From contig CAZOOK010000004.1 in NCBI GenBank assembly GCA_964581385.1, forward strand, positions 1 through 64,000: a DNA stretch of 64,000 bases, read 5' to 3'. Positions 1 through 7,641 of this stretch are shown here, piece after piece. The DNA is from CAZOOK01 sp964581385 (GTDB taxonomy: Bacteria; Pseudomonadota; Gammaproteobacteria; Nevskiales; Nevskiaceae). The first letter of the stretch is position 1. Each line of letters starts with the position of its first letter. The position numbers were made by a program, and so were the translations under genes. A model generated the notes under the pieces. It made no database searches. It was not told the DNA's origin and worked only from the letters and a program-made list of their open reading frames with translations.

Positions 1-506
1 TGTGCGGCGACGGCACCAACGACGCGCCGGCGCTCGCGCAGGCCGATGTCGGCGTGGCGATGCAAACGGGCACGGTCGCCGCGCGCGAGGCCGGCAACAT
101 GGTTGATCTCGATTCTGATCCCACCAAGCTGATCGAAGTCGTCGGGATCGGCAAGCAGCTGCTGATGACACGCGGTGCGTTGACGACGTTCTCGATCGCC
201 AATGACGTCGCCAAGTATTTCGCGATCATCCCCGCGATGTTCGCCGCGATCTATCCGCAGCTGAACAGGTTGAATGTGATGCATCTGGCGTCGCCGCAGA
301 GTGCGATTCTGTCGGCGATCATTTTCAACGCGCTGATCATCGTCGCGCTGATTCCTTTGGCACTGCGTGGCGTCAAGTACCGGCCGATCGGCGCCGGTCC
401 TCTGTTGCGGCGCAATCTGCTCGTCTACGGCCTCGGCGGCATCGTGGCACCGTTCATTGGCATCAAAGCGATCGATCTGATCGTCAGTGCCGTCGGTCTG
501 GCTTAA
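1..506 (+). CDS. kdpB: KdpB, potassium-transporting ATPase catalytic subunit (3' part only)
   Basis: C-terminal 167 residues of the P-type ATPase subunit of the high-affinity K+ uptake complex KdpFABC in the inner membrane. The reading frame is open from base 3 and starts in the hinge motif GDGTNDAPAL, followed by the ADVGVAM stretch and the KdpB-typical segment GNMVDLDSDPTKLIE, then TRGALTTFSIANDVAKYF. Three hydrophobic segments follow, as expected for the C-terminal membrane part. The 5' part lies outside the window. kdpC follows 10 bp after the stop, so the two are co-transcribed. No disruption is visible in the part present. Confidence 0.97.
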   Translation, partial: CGDGTNDAPALAQADVGVAMQTGTVAAREAGNMVDLDSDPTKLIEVVGIGKQLLMTRGALTTFSIANDVAKYFAIIPAMFAAIYPQLNRLNVMHLASPQSAILSAIIFNALIIVALIPLALRGVKYRPIGAGPLLRRNLLVYGLGGIVAPFIGIKAIDLIVSAVGLA

Positions 507-516
507 GGAGACTTCC

Positions 517-1134
517 ATGCTTATTCATCTACGTCCCGCGCTGGTCTTGCTGCTGCTGTTTACGCTGCTCACTGGATTCGTCTATCCGTACGCGACGACT
601 GGCCTCGCCCAAGTTCTGTTTTCGAGCCAGGCGAATGGCAGCCTGGTCGAACGGAATGGCAAAACAATCGGTTCCGCGCTGATCGGCCAGAACTTCACGT
701 CCGACAAGTATTTCCACAGCCGCCCGTCGGCGACGTCGGATACCGACCCGAACGACTCGACCAAGACCATCTCGTCGCCCTACAACGCTGCGAACTCGGT
801 CGGCTCCAATTACGGCCCCACCGCAAAAGCCATGATCGATCGCGTTAAAGGCGATGTCGACACACTGAGCAAGGAAAATCCCGGTACGCCGATTCCGGTC
901 GATCTGGTTACCACCTCGGCTAGCGGCCTTGATCCGCATATCTCGCTGGCGGCGGCTGCGTTTCAGATTCCGCGCGTTGCCAAGGCACGGGGAATCACTG
1001 AAGACAAACTACGTGAACTGGTTGTTCAGAACACCGATGGTCGCGCGCTAGGTTTGTTCGGTGAACCGGGCGTCAATGTGCTGCGGCTGAATCTGGCACT
1101 CGACGCGTCGGCACCGGGGGCGGCCAAGCCGTGA
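517..1134 (+). CDS. kdpC: KdpC, potassium-transporting ATPase subunit C
   Basis: 205-residue KdpC, the single-span subunit that assists K+ binding and ATP use in KdpFABC. An ATG at 487 overlaps the end of kdpB, but the ATG at 517 is preferred: AAGGAG lies 7 bases before it and it puts the hydrophobic N-terminal segment (residues about 6-25) at the right place. Family landmarks are GSALIGQNFTSDKYFHSRPS, the NSVGSNYGPT stretch and the C-terminal GLDPHISLAAAAFQIPRVA. Length is normal for the family. It probably shares the kdpB transcript. Confidence 0.97.
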   Translation: MLIHLRPALVLLLLFTLLTGFVYPYATTGLAQVLFSSQANGSLVERNGKTIGSALIGQNFTSDKYFHSRPSATSDTDPNDSTKTISSPYNAANSVGSNYGPTAKAMIDRVKGDVDTLSKENPGTPIPVDLVTTSASGLDPHISLAAAAFQIPRVAKARGITEDKLRELVVQNTDGRALGLFGEPGVNVLRLNLALDASAPGAAKP

Positions 1135-1182
1135 CGTCCCTGCCGATCACATCCGTCATAAGAGATATATGAGAGAAGTCTG

Positions 1183-1210
1183 AGTGGGTCCGCTCGGGCG
1201 CGGATCCACT
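1183..1210 (+). terminator. Hairpin between kdpC and kdpE
   Basis: Inverted repeat of 11-base arms (1183-1193 and 1200-1210) with one G-T pair and a 6-base loop, in the 129 bp between kdpC and kdpE. No T-run follows, so it is not a standard intrinsic terminator. It could reduce read-through into kdpE or stabilise the upstream mRNA. Confidence 0.35.
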
Positions 1211-1263
1211 CGACTCTCCAGCTCTCACCGCAGGGCACTGGTTAGCGGCGGGTCTGATTTCCA

Positions 1264-1962
1264 ATGAACATCTCAGGTGGCAATGTCCTCGTTGTTGAGG
1301 ACGAGCTTCCGATTCGGCGACTGCTCCGCACAACGCTGCGCGCCCAAGACTATACGGTCCATGAGGCGGCCAGCATCGCCGAAGCGCTCGATATCGTTCA
1401 GCACAACAAGATCGATCTCATCGTCCTGGATCTTGGGCTGCCGGATGGTGACGGTATCGAAGTCATACGTGCCGTACGTCCCACCTCGCAGCTGCCGATT
1501 ATTATTTTGTCTGCGCGCAACGACGAGCGCGGCAAAGTCGCGGCGCTCGATGCGGGCGCCGACGATTACGTCACCAAACCATTTGGTGCCGAAGAACTGA
1601 TGGCACGCATACGCACCGCATTCCGGCACCACGTTCAGCAGCAGGGCGGGCAGCCCATCTTCCAATGGGAAGGACTTACTGTCGATCTCGTGCGCCGTGT
1701 CGTGACCCGCGATGGCACCGATGTGAAACTCTCGCCGAAGGAATACAGCCTCTTGCAGCCACTGGTCATTCATGCCGGCAAGGTGCTCACTCACCGGCAC
1801 CTCATGCAGGAAGCCTGGGGCTCTGATCGCGCCGACGATATCTCTTCGCTGCGCGTCTACATCCGCTTGCTGCGCAACAAGCTCGAAAAGGACCCGGACC
1901 GGCCAACCTTGATTCTTACGGAACCGGGCATTGGTTACCGTTTGTGTGTGCCCGATGACTGA
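1264..1962 (+). CDS. kdpE: KdpE-like response regulator (OmpR/PhoB family)
   Basis: 232-residue two-component regulator. The receiver domain (about 1-120) has the acidic pair in VVEDE, the phospho-acceptor Asp56 in VLDLGLP, and the TKPFGAEEL lysine. The winged-helix DNA-binding domain (about 135-230) ends in the OmpR-family signature GIGYRL. Its position after kdpBC and its sequence fit KdpE, activator of kdp transcription. The usual sensor kinase gene kdpD is not between kdpC and this gene and does not follow it. The kinase must therefore lie upstream of the window, lie elsewhere, or be missing. Start ATG at 1264 gives a full receiver domain. Confidence 0.9.
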   Translation: MNISGGNVLVVEDELPIRRLLRTTLRAQDYTVHEAASIAEALDIVQHNKIDLIVLDLGLPDGDGIEVIRAVRPTSQLPIIILSARNDERGKVAALDAGADDYVTKPFGAEELMARIRTAFRHHVQQQGGQPIFQWEGLTVDLVRRVVTRDGTDVKLSPKEYSLLQPLVIHAGKVLTHRHLMQEAWGSDRADDISSLRVYIRLLRNKLEKDPDRPTLILTEPGIGYRLCVPDD

Positions 1963-2546
1963 TAGCTGGAGCCAATACGAAGTGAGGTGACTGATTATTC
2001 ATGACACAACGGAAGGCAGTTACGGGAATCATCTCAAGTCATCATTTGCCCAACGAGCCCCGGAACAAGAGAAAGCTCGTCTGAATCGGTTACGGGTAAA
2101 TCCCCGGCTATTGAACTGTCTGCTCTTCGAATCCTGATTGTCCGCTTTGAAGAAGCGCGAGCGTTAGCTGTGGGATGGTCGCGAGCTGGTCTCCCGAACT
2201 GCTACGTGCAGACAAGTGTGCTGGGCGTTTGTGGCTGGTCGATTAATGATTAGCCCTCGCCTTCATAACAAGTGAGCTCCCCCGGAGTGAGATCGCCCAT
2301 CACAAAACTGCGAACCGGATAATTCGGGTCCGCGCCAGTCGGCAGCTGGCGTTTCGTAGCGGACGCGTCCTGACCATAGGGTCGAAGACCGCCCGCAGCG
2401 GCGGCGGCACCGAGCGTGACGCCCGCACCGACAGCAACCATGAATATTCCAAATGAACTTCATGTTCTTGTAACTTTCCACGCCTACTATTTTGAGAGAG
2501 CGCTTTTATTTTTTCACCGCCAACGCGACCAACCTTAGGAAAGCCC
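1963..2546. other. Intergenic stretch, mostly without recognisable genes
   Basis: About 580 bases between kdpE and the lamin-tail gene. The first half has no convincing reading frame or terminator. The second half holds a possible small minus-strand frame (described separately). The last 80 bases are AT-rich and probably carry the promoter of the gene at 2547, which has AGGAAAG ahead of its ATG. Confidence 0.5.
2250..2441 (-). CDS. Possible small exported peptide, perhaps frameshifted
   Basis: 63-codon frame with GC-rich third positions similar to real genes here. The N-terminus is hydrophobic and Ala/Gly-rich (MVAVGAGVTLGAAAAAGG), followed by a polar tail ending in TCYEGEG. A second frame begins upstream at 2463 (MKFIWNI, with GGAAAG ahead). 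A one-base shift near 2442 would join them into a normal-looking signal peptide. It could be a decayed gene, a sequencing error, or chance. No family recognised. Confidence 0.22.
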   Translation of the reverse strand: MVAVGAGVTLGAAAAAGGLRPYGQDASATKRQLPTGADPNYPVRSFVMGDLTPGELTCYEGEG

Positions 2547-3251
2547 ATGCAAGCCGCCCATTTGAAAACGCTGTTACTGGCAATGACTTTCGCTGCGTTT
2601 GCGGTCGCGGCCAATAAAGCCTCAGCAGCCATCGTCATCTCAGAGGTTGATTCGGCGGGAAGCGCCAACAATGCCTATAAGGCGGATTGGTTTGAGCTGA
2701 CGAATACGGGCGCGGCCGCCGTGTCAATTTCGGGTTGGAAAATGGACGATAACAGTGCTTCTTTTTCGTCTGCAGTGCCCCTGAGCGGGGTGACGAGCAT
2801 TAACGCAGGACAAACAGTCGTATTTATCGAAGATACGGGAACCACTGATGCTACCGTTGACGCGAATTTCAAGTCGGCATGGTTTGGCACTAGCGTGCCG
2901 GCCGCACTGACCCTGGGCAACTATGGCGGTTCCGGCGTAGGTTTGAGCCAAACCAGTGACGCTGTAAACATTTTTAATGCGAGTGGCAGCCTGATCGCCA
3001 ATGTCAGTTTTAACACCTCACCTGCAACCGGCGGTACCTTCGATAACACGGCGGGGCTGAACAATGTGACTCTCGCTCAAGCGAGTGTCGCCGGGGTCAA
3101 TGGCGCTTTCGTATCTCTGTCTGGTTCGGAGATTGGTTCTCCTGGTGTCGGTGCGAACGTCGCCCCGGTCCCCCTTCCCGCCGCCGCTTGGCTCATGCTT
3201 GCGGGACTTGGCGCAGTCGGGCCGTTCGCGCGGAAAAAGCGCGCGGTGTAG
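2547..3251 (+). CDS. Lamin-tail domain protein with VPLPA-CTERM sorting signal
   Basis: 234-residue exported protein. Residues 1-27 form a signal peptide ending near NKASA. Residues about 28-145 resemble the lamin tail domain (IVISEVDSAG, DWFELTNTGAAAVSISGWKM, INAGQTVVFIED), an immunoglobulin-like fold found in bacterial surface proteins and nucleases. The C-terminus is a textbook VPLPA-CTERM signal: VPLPAAAWLMLAGLGAVG followed by the basic tail ARKKRAV. It is predicted to be processed by the VPLPA-type exosortase at 52787-54373 and released or anchored outside the inner membrane. No catalytic domain is seen. It stands alone, with a promoter probably in the AT-rich stretch just upstream. Confidence 0.85.
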   Translation: MQAAHLKTLLLAMTFAAFAVAANKASAAIVISEVDSAGSANNAYKADWFELTNTGAAAVSISGWKMDDNSASFSSAVPLSGVTSINAGQTVVFIEDTGTTDATVDANFKSAWFGTSVPAALTLGNYGGSGVGLSQTSDAVNIFNASGSLIANVSFNTSPATGGTFDNTAGLNNVTLAQASVAGVNGAFVSLSGSEIGSPGVGANVAPVPLPAAAWLMLAGLGAVGPFARKKRAV

Positions 3252-3337
3252 AACCTTCATCCGTTTTCTTGATGTTCTGAATCGCGTTCCATAGCGTCCA
3301 AAGGTCGAATCGCAGCGACTAATTCACCGGGATCAGA

Positions 3338-4306
3338 CTAGGCGGCTTGGGCTCCAACTTCATGTTGCTGCTGCCGATCCCACTGTAGAAGTGCTGATCT
3401 CTCCTCAAGTAGTACGTTGCGCTCAACGGCGCCGACATGAAACAGCACCAACCTTGCGATCCGTGGGATCAGTGCCTTGGGCAAATCGTGACCCATTCCC
3501 GGAACCACCTCCAGCTGGGCGGCCGGAATATGCTCCGCGAGATCATATGCAGCGGCAACTGGTATTACCCGATCGTCACGACCGTGGATGATGAGAGTTG
3601 GAGCACTGATTCCAGCGAGCAGCGGCACTCGATCCCCCGAAGCAAAAATGGCCACAGTCTGCCGCGCCAGCCCGCGCGGATAATGGGCGCGATCGAAGCT
3701 GCGTTCGGCATGCGCCCGCATCTCCTCCGGGGAAGTTTGGTATCCGGGGCTGCCGACCATCTGCCATGTCCGCAGGTGGTGCTCAATATTGGCGTCCCGG
3801 TCTTTGTTCTTCGGGCGCTTGACCAGTCGAAGTCCAAGCGTTAACGACGGACCCGGCGCACGCGGGCTTCCGCTACTGGTCATCATCAGCACCAGACTGC
3901 GAACACGCTCGGCATATTTCGCTCCGAGGATCTGCGCGATCATGCCTCCCATGGAGGCGCCGACGATGTGCGCGCGCCGAATACTCAGAGCATCGAGCAG
4001 ACCTACAGCATCCTGCGCCAAATCGTCCAAAGAATAGGCCGCTCTCACCCGCATACCCAGCTTGTATGCCAGTCCGGCACGTATGAGGTGTGGTTTTCCC
4101 ATGGATTCGAGCCTGCTGGAAAGACCAACGTCCCGATTGTCGTATCGAATGACGTAATAGCCGGCTTGTGCCAACATTTCACAGAAACTGTCGGGCCAAA
4201 GAATCAACTGCCCGCCCAGCCCCATGATCAGCAGGATCGCGGGTCTCTCGGGATTACCAAACGTTTCATATTCGAGACAAAGGCCATTGGCCATCGCCTG
4301 GGGCAT
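3338..4306 (-). CDS. Alpha/beta hydrolase
   Basis: 322-residue alpha/beta-hydrolase fold protein. The nucleophile elbow is GASMGG with Ser118. The oxyanion region is IMGLGGQ, the acid is in IIHGRDDRVI, and the catalytic His is in GMGHDLP near the C-terminus. RYDNRDVGLSS near residue 55 is typical of the esterase/haloperoxidase-like branch. No signal peptide is visible, so it is likely cytoplasmic; substrate unknown. It is transcribed towards the lamin-tail gene and diverges from cdh. An alternative ATG lies four codons downstream (4294). Confidence 0.88.
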   Translation of the reverse strand: MPQAMANGLCLEYETFGNPERPAILLIMGLGGQLILWPDSFCEMLAQAGYYVIRYDNRDVGLSSRLESMGKPHLIRAGLAYKLGMRVRAAYSLDDLAQDAVGLLDALSIRRAHIVGASMGGMIAQILGAKYAERVRSLVLMMTSSGSPRAPGPSLTLGLRLVKRPKNKDRDANIEHHLRTWQMVGSPGYQTSPEEMRAHAERSFDRAHYPRGLARQTVAIFASGDRVPLLAGISAPTLIIHGRDDRVIPVAAAYDLAEHIPAAQLEVVPGMGHDLPKALIPRIARLVLFHVGAVERNVLLEERSALLQWDRQQQHEVGAQAA

Positions 4307-4479
4307 GATGGATGCTCTTCTGGTGCGCCTAGCACTTCATTGTTGCACGATGATGACAGCCTTGTGTTACAACCGCCGGCTCCAGGCAATCCGCTCGGCC
4401 GAGTTGTATTCACGATCATCCGGGAAGAGAGAAAACCGGCCTATTATCTAGGCTTGCCGTTCGATCCCAGACATACCTA

Positions 4480-5235
4480 GTGAACCCGCGTACCGCTCTG
4501 TCAGTCACGATCGCTATGAGTGCCGCTGCGCTTTCCGGCTGCAGGCATGGCAATCCCGATGCGCTTTGGCAGATTGTTCACCAGGGCTGCGTGCCGAATC
4601 AGGAGCAGCATAGCAATCCGGCGCCATGCGTCTCGGTCGATCTCAGGGATGGCGAAGCGCATGGCAGTGCGGTACTCAAAGACCGCAATGGCCCTTACCA
4701 GTACCTGCTGATTCCGAGCGCACGGATTACGGGAATCGAAAGCGCGCCGCTGTACGCGGACGGCGCGGTGAATTACTTCGCTGCGGCATGGGCCGCACGG
4801 CACTTTGTCGAGCAAGGTGTTGGCCACCCCTTGCCTCGTGAATTGCTTAGTCTGGCGATCAATTCGCGCTATGCCCGCTCACAGAACCAATTGCATATTC
4901 ACATCGACTGTCTGAAGTCTGACGTACGCGAAGCGCTGCGCAGGCAGCTGCCAAACATCGGTGACGACTGGGCACCGCTCGCGACGCCCCTTGCCGGTCA
5001 TCGGTTTGGCGCGCGGCGCGTGCACGATACTGATCTGGTTCAAAACAACCCGCTTCGACTGCTGCCGGTTTCCCTGCGTGAGAGCGAATCTGAAAGGACG
5101 CGTCTCACTCTCGTACTCGCCGGCGCGCACTTCGCCGACGGCGATGATGGATTCGTGTTGCTGGCAGGTCATGCCGCGCTGTGGCCGTTTGACCCTGGCC
5201 ACGGTGAGGACCTTCAGGATCATGCCTGCCGCTGA
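4480..5235 (+). CDS. cdh: CDP-diacylglycerol diphosphatase (Cdh)
   Basis: 251-residue protein of the HIT superfamily that hydrolyses CDP-diacylglycerol to phosphatidate and CMP at the inner membrane. The signature is QLHIHIDC near residue 135, with the family blocks PDALWQIVH, YLLIPSARITGIES and NYFAAAW. The GTG start at 4480 gives an N-terminus with a lipobox-like sequence (AALSGC), so it may be a periplasm-facing lipoprotein; an ATG at 4516 would remove most of this. It converges with the PAP2 phosphatase gene 29 bp away. The pair could act in sequence (CDP-DAG to PA to DAG), which is inference. Confidence 0.92.
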   Translation: MNPRTALSVTIAMSAAALSGCRHGNPDALWQIVHQGCVPNQEQHSNPAPCVSVDLRDGEAHGSAVLKDRNGPYQYLLIPSARITGIESAPLYADGAVNYFAAAWAARHFVEQGVGHPLPRELLSLAINSRYARSQNQLHIHIDCLKSDVREALRRQLPNIGDDWAPLATPLAGHRFGARRVHDTDLVQNNPLRLLPVSLRESESERTRLTLVLAGAHFADGDDGFVLLAGHAALWPFDPGHGEDLQDHACR

Positions 5236-5264
5236 GCAGCCGAGTTGAGCACGGAATAAAACCA

Positions 5265-5885
5265 TTATTCGCTCATCGCAGGAATGATGCAGATCGGCAG
5301 ATGCCCGGCAGCTTGTCTACCCATCCGGTCCAACAGGGATTCGAAGGAGAAATGCGCTTGCGGCAACAACGCAACGACGAACAGTGCCGCACCGATCGGA
5401 ATGATCCAGCGCATATCCGGCCGTTGCGAAGTTCCATAGACACGGGCAAAGACGATGGCACCGAGGCCACCTACGATCCAGCCTGCGAGCACTTCCTGCG
5501 GTGTGTGGGCCTGCAGTCGAATACGCGTCAACCCGATGCCAATAATCCAAAGCACAGCGAAAAGACGGATTTGATGTCGCCGCGGTTCCGGACGCCCCGC
5601 GGCCAGCACCATTGCCAGACCGCAGTAGGCGATTGAACTGAAACTCGTGTGTCCGCTCGGACTATGAATGTGCCACAGCGTATAGCCGCAGCCGGCAAAC
5701 CAGATTTTGGCGAATGCGGTGACGCTCACGACGGAACCCACGCACACCAGCCACCATACAGCGATGTGCCGCGAAACATAACGCGCCATCCATAAGGCCA
5801 GCACCAGACAAAGTGGGATCAGGACAGCGGCATTGCCGAAATACGTCAGAATTCTTACCGGATGCATAAGATGCACGAAATTCAA
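5265..5885 (-). CDS. PAP2-family membrane phosphatase
   Basis: 206-residue polytopic membrane protein of the type 2 phosphatidic acid phosphatase family. Motif 2 is HSPSGHTSFSS (PSGH). Motif 3 is TRIRLQAHTPQEVLAG, with the conserved Arg and His but Gln-Glu where the usual Asp would be, as in some family members. Motif 1 is weak (AKIWFAG). About five or six hydrophobic segments. Likely substrates are lipid phosphates such as phosphatidate or undecaprenyl diphosphate, facing the periplasm. Convergent with cdh. Confidence 0.85.
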   Translation of the reverse strand: MNFVHLMHPVRILTYFGNAAVLIPLCLVLALWMARYVSRHIAVWWLVCVGSVVSVTAFAKIWFAGCGYTLWHIHSPSGHTSFSSIAYCGLAMVLAAGRPEPRRHQIRLFAVLWIIGIGLTRIRLQAHTPQEVLAGWIVGGLGAIVFARVYGTSQRPDMRWIIPIGAALFVVALLPQAHFSFESLLDRMGRQAAGHLPICIIPAMSE

Positions 5886-6211
5886 TTTGCGCCGATCGAA
5901 ATGAGGGGCGACGAAGTTATCGACAATGCACGCAGTTAATAAAGTCAGGGGGAATCAGTCTGGCGAAACGCTTTCTCAGATCGCCGTCCTTGCGGAGTGA
6001 ATCAGTTCTACAGGTGAGGCGGCAGCCGTTCAGCTCATGAATACAGCAGCTCATTCTACGCATTCCATGGGGAGAGTATGGAAGCTATTCGCCGCATCCT
6101 CTGCGACGTCCGGCGCGCAAAAAGAGGCCCTCACCTTGCGATGAGGGCCTCAAGTTCAGCCAATGGATCGGTTGAAATCGAGTACGTTCGCGATACCCGA
6201 TGAACAATTGC
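5886..6211. other. Intergenic stretch with a terminator, otherwise empty
   Basis: 326 bases between the PAP2 gene and the peptidase gene, both on the minus strand. It holds the intrinsic terminator of the peptidase at 6119-6151. The remainder, which must contain the PAP2 promoter, shows no gene or clear motif. Confidence 0.6.
6119..6151 (-). terminator. Rho-independent terminator of the G1 peptidase gene
   Basis: Perfect 10-base inverted repeat (6124-6133 with 6142-6151) around an 8-base loop, followed on the minus strand by five T. It lies 60 bases past the peptidase stop codon. Confidence 0.92.
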
Positions 6212-7291
6212 TCAGTAAGCTGGACCCTCGTCATAGAACCACAGCGTGTAAAGGCCGTAGAGATTCGCGTATGACAGCGGCGACGTTCCCGGCTCCATGG
6301 TGATGCTGTAGGTCGTGGTTCCTGCGGGGCTTGATCCCGGATAATAGTAGCTGCTGCCGTTGTAGGCATAGTTGAAATTGAAGGGGGCAGCAACGTAGTT
6401 GGTGATCGCCGCGAGACCGCCGCCCACCGTTGGCGCTTCCACGACCCATTCCGCACTGTTGCCGGCAAAGGTGGTACCCGACGGTGGATTGAAAGCGAGC
6501 GACACGGATTGCTGCGTGCTGTAATTGACGATGTAAGCGTGACCGTAGGGAGCGCTGGTGGTGTACCAGACTTCCACCGCCATTACGTCACCGGGATTGA
6601 CGGCGATGCTGCTGATGCGGGTTTCCGCGTATGGATACCACTCGTACCACGCCGAGTAATAAGTTGACTTGGTGCTACCGGAGCAATAGGCATCGGCTTC
6701 GATGCCGGCCTGCAGCACATCCGATGAACCGTAGCCGTCGAACCCGTCCCACAGTGATGAGTAATCCCAAGAGCCTGAGCAGGTACCGAACGGTTGCTGC
6801 GCAATCGGCACGACGAATTCCGTATAGATCCACGCATTGTTGACTCTAAACGTGCCGGTGCTGCCGGTGATCGCATAGCCGCTCCAGTTGGATGACGTCG
6901 TGGAAACAGTATTTTTCACCACAGCATTCTGGATAGCATCCGCAATCGGTCGATTCTCGATCCGAGTCTGTTGCAGCCTTGGATTGGCGATGCGTTTTTG
7001 GGGCGCGGATACCAGCCTTCGCCAGTGTTTGTACGCCTCGGGAGCTGCCTGCTGATCCGGTCGCGGTGGAAAGCCGTATAGCGCAAGCTCGCCGTCAGAG
7101 GCATTCATCGCGTCGAACGCGGCTGACGGCTGCGGGTAAGCGACGACATCCGAAACGTTCGTCGGCTCCGGCGCCACACTCTCTTGCGGCGCGATGCCGC
7201 CAGCGGTGGCAGTGGCAGTGACCAAATACCCGCACAGCGCGATGGTGCCGCGCAGCATAGGCAAGGTGGTAATGGTGCGTGTGGATTTCAT
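6212..7291 (-). CDS. Secreted G1-family (eqolisin) glutamic peptidase
   Basis: 359-residue exported protein. A signal peptide occupies about residues 1-30 and a pro-region of about 100 residues follows. The mature domain starts at SSNWSGYAITG, a hallmark of eqolisins. Family landmarks follow in order: LWDGFDGYGSSDVLQAGIE (the Gln of the catalytic Gln/Glu pair), YYSAWYEWYPYAE, and AEWVVEAPTVGGG (the catalytic Glu). These are acid-active endopeptidases known mainly from fungi, with scattered bacterial members. GGGAG-type ribosome binding sequence lies just before the ATG at 7291, and a strong terminator follows the gene, so it is a single-gene unit. Expected location is extracellular. Confidence 0.9.
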   Translation of the reverse strand: MKSTRTITTLPMLRGTIALCGYLVTATATAGGIAPQESVAPEPTNVSDVVAYPQPSAAFDAMNASDGELALYGFPPRPDQQAAPEAYKHWRRLVSAPQKRIANPRLQQTRIENRPIADAIQNAVVKNTVSTTSSNWSGYAITGSTGTFRVNNAWIYTEFVVPIAQQPFGTCSGSWDYSSLWDGFDGYGSSDVLQAGIEADAYCSGSTKSTYYSAWYEWYPYAETRISSIAVNPGDVMAVEVWYTTSAPYGHAYIVNYSTQQSVSLAFNPPSGTTFAGNSAEWVVEAPTVGGGLAAITNYVAAPFNFNYAYNGSSYYYPGSSPAGTTTYSITMEPGTSPLSYANLYGLYTLWFYDEGPAY

Positions 7292-7641
7292 AATTCATCT
7301 CCCGACATCAAGTTTGCATCCAGCCCGTGAGGATGGATTCGCACCGAGTCATTCGGCGCTATCCATCAACACGGATCGGACTACAGGAAAAGCGACATCG
7401 CGGTCGCTCATCGTGGCTCGGAAGAATTTTTATCTTGCCTACTGAATCCAGCTGCTACCCGGTTGACCAGCGTGCTCATCGAAGCACTGACCATCCATGA
7501 TGGGGTTAACAACCACGCCCTCAGGACATTTTCGGTCAGACCGGCGTGAGCAGAAGACGTTTGAGATGATCAATTCTCGGCGGGCAACAACAGTCGCCCA
7601 TTGGCCGCTGGCCCGGCCGCTGCCAAAGCGTCAGCTCGTCT
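7292..7641. other. Intergenic stretch, no gene seen
   Basis: 350 bases between two minus-strand genes for exported proteins. Small frames here lack ribosome binding sites and family features. The promoter of the peptidase gene is presumably within it; no clear -35/-10 or operator was recognised. Confidence 0.5.
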
